DNA from: Devosia sp.
GTDB taxonomy: Bacteria > Pseudomonadota > Alphaproteobacteria > Rhizobiales > Devosiaceae
Direction of reading: 5' to 3'
Assembly: GCA_016793415.1 (NCBI GenBank)
Contig: JAEUMC010000327.1
Coordinates: forward strand, 1-5,699
Length of the DNA stretch: 5,699 nt
The first letter of the stretch is position 1. Every line of letters begins with the position of its first letter. The translations under genes and the position numbers were made by a program. The notes below the pieces were generated by a model. It worked only from the letters and a program-made list of their open reading frames with translations. It ran no database searches and was not told where the DNA came from. This document shows, piece after piece, positions 5,446 to 5,699 of the stretch.

Positions 5446-5699
5446 TTACCGCGTAAAACTCTGCGCGTTGCCCGCGTCGACGTTGATGATGTTGCCGGTG
5501 GATTTGGCCGAGGCGTCCGAGGCGAAGAAGTAGATCGCTTCGGCGATATCCTCGGGGAACACACTCCGCTTCAGCAGCGAGCGCTCGCGATACATCTCTT
5601 CGAGACCATCCTTGTCGGTCTTGTAGGTCGAGGCACGCTGCTCCAGCCATTCGCCGGCCCAGATCTTGGAGCCGCGCAGCACGGCGTCCGGATTAACGA
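5446..5699 (-). CDS. rhaD: Bifunctional rhamnulose-1-phosphate aldolase / short-chain dehydrogenase, C-terminal end only
   Basis: Only the last 83 codons and the TAA stop are in the window; the gene runs off the right edge. The visible part begins VNPDAVLRGSKIWAGEWLEQ and ends in a short-chain dehydrogenase C-terminus: SVFPEDIAEAIYFFASDAS, then STGNIINVDAG. The full proteins, about 700 residues, join an N-terminal class II aldolase domain to this Rossmann dehydrogenase. Known chemistry of the family: rhamnulose-1-phosphate is cleaved to dihydroxyacetone phosphate and L-lactaldehyde, and the dehydrogenase half oxidises the lactaldehyde. The apparent first methionine near 5682 is an internal GTG valine, not a start. 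It precedes rhaI in transcription. Identification rests on the closely matching C-terminal stretch plus the rhaI neighbour; the aldolase domain is not seen. Confidence 0.9.
   Translation of the reverse strand, partial: VNPDAVLRGSKIWAGEWLEQRASTYKTDKDGLEEMYRERSLLKRSVFPEDIAEAIYFFASDASAKSTGNIINVDAGNAQSFTR

Noticed and set aside
5336..5650. Extension of the rhaI frame upstream by about 105 codons
   Set aside because: The added part translates the repeat (a Thr/Pro/Ser/Arg/Gly-rich low-complexity stretch) and the wrong frame of rhaD. The true start is fixed by the strong ribosome site before 5335 and by matching the family length of 430 residues.

Overview
The window is a GC-rich piece of bacterial chromosome. 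It most likely comes from an alphaproteobacterium of the order Hyphomicrobiales (Rhizobiales), possibly near Devosia. The evidence is the rhizobial-type rhamnose gene pair (an aldolase/short-chain dehydrogenase fusion next to a Pseudomonas-stutzeri-type L-rhamnose isomerase), a very short DUF1127 protein, and C/G-rich foldback repeats between genes. The order-level call is reasonable; the genus is a guess.

Layout. Positions 1-83 hold one copy of a G-rich intergenic repeat. Two minus-strand genes follow: a degenerate receiver-like protein (84-617) and, upstream of it in transcription, a LysR-family regulator (682-1569). A 204-bp divergent control region (1570-1773) contains a perfect 16-bp palindrome halfway between the two start codons. 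From it runs a compact plus-strand operon: a 49-residue DUF1127 protein (1774-1923), a first aldo/keto reductase whose start codon overlaps the DUF1127 stop as ATGA (1920-2903), and a second, divergent aldo/keto reductase 11 bases further on (2915-3892). The 150 bp between converging genes (3893-4042) is nearly filled by a 37-bp, 35/37-matched inverted repeat made of two copies of the repeat seen at the left edge. On the minus strand beyond it lie a complete L-rhamnose isomerase gene (4043-5335) and the last 83 codons of the rhamnulose-1-phosphate aldolase/dehydrogenase gene (5446 to the edge). These two are separated by a further C/G-rich hairpin unit.

How the genes work together. rhaD and rhaI form a same-strand pair for L-rhamnose catabolism: the isomerase makes L-rhamnulose and, after phosphorylation by a kinase not in the window, RhaD cleaves rhamnulose-1-phosphate to dihydroxyacetone phosphate and L-lactaldehyde, and its dehydrogenase domain can oxidise the lactaldehyde. 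The LysR gene and the DUF1127/aldo-keto reductase operon have the classic divergent regulator-target arrangement, so the LysR protein probably controls that operon; its inducer and the reductases' substrates cannot be read from the sequence. Nothing here amounts to a clearly new defence or mobile system. The points most worth a second look are the translationally coupled DUF1127-reductase pair, the quadruplex-capable foldback repeats at three gene boundaries, and the receiver-like protein that lacks its phosphorylation chemistry.
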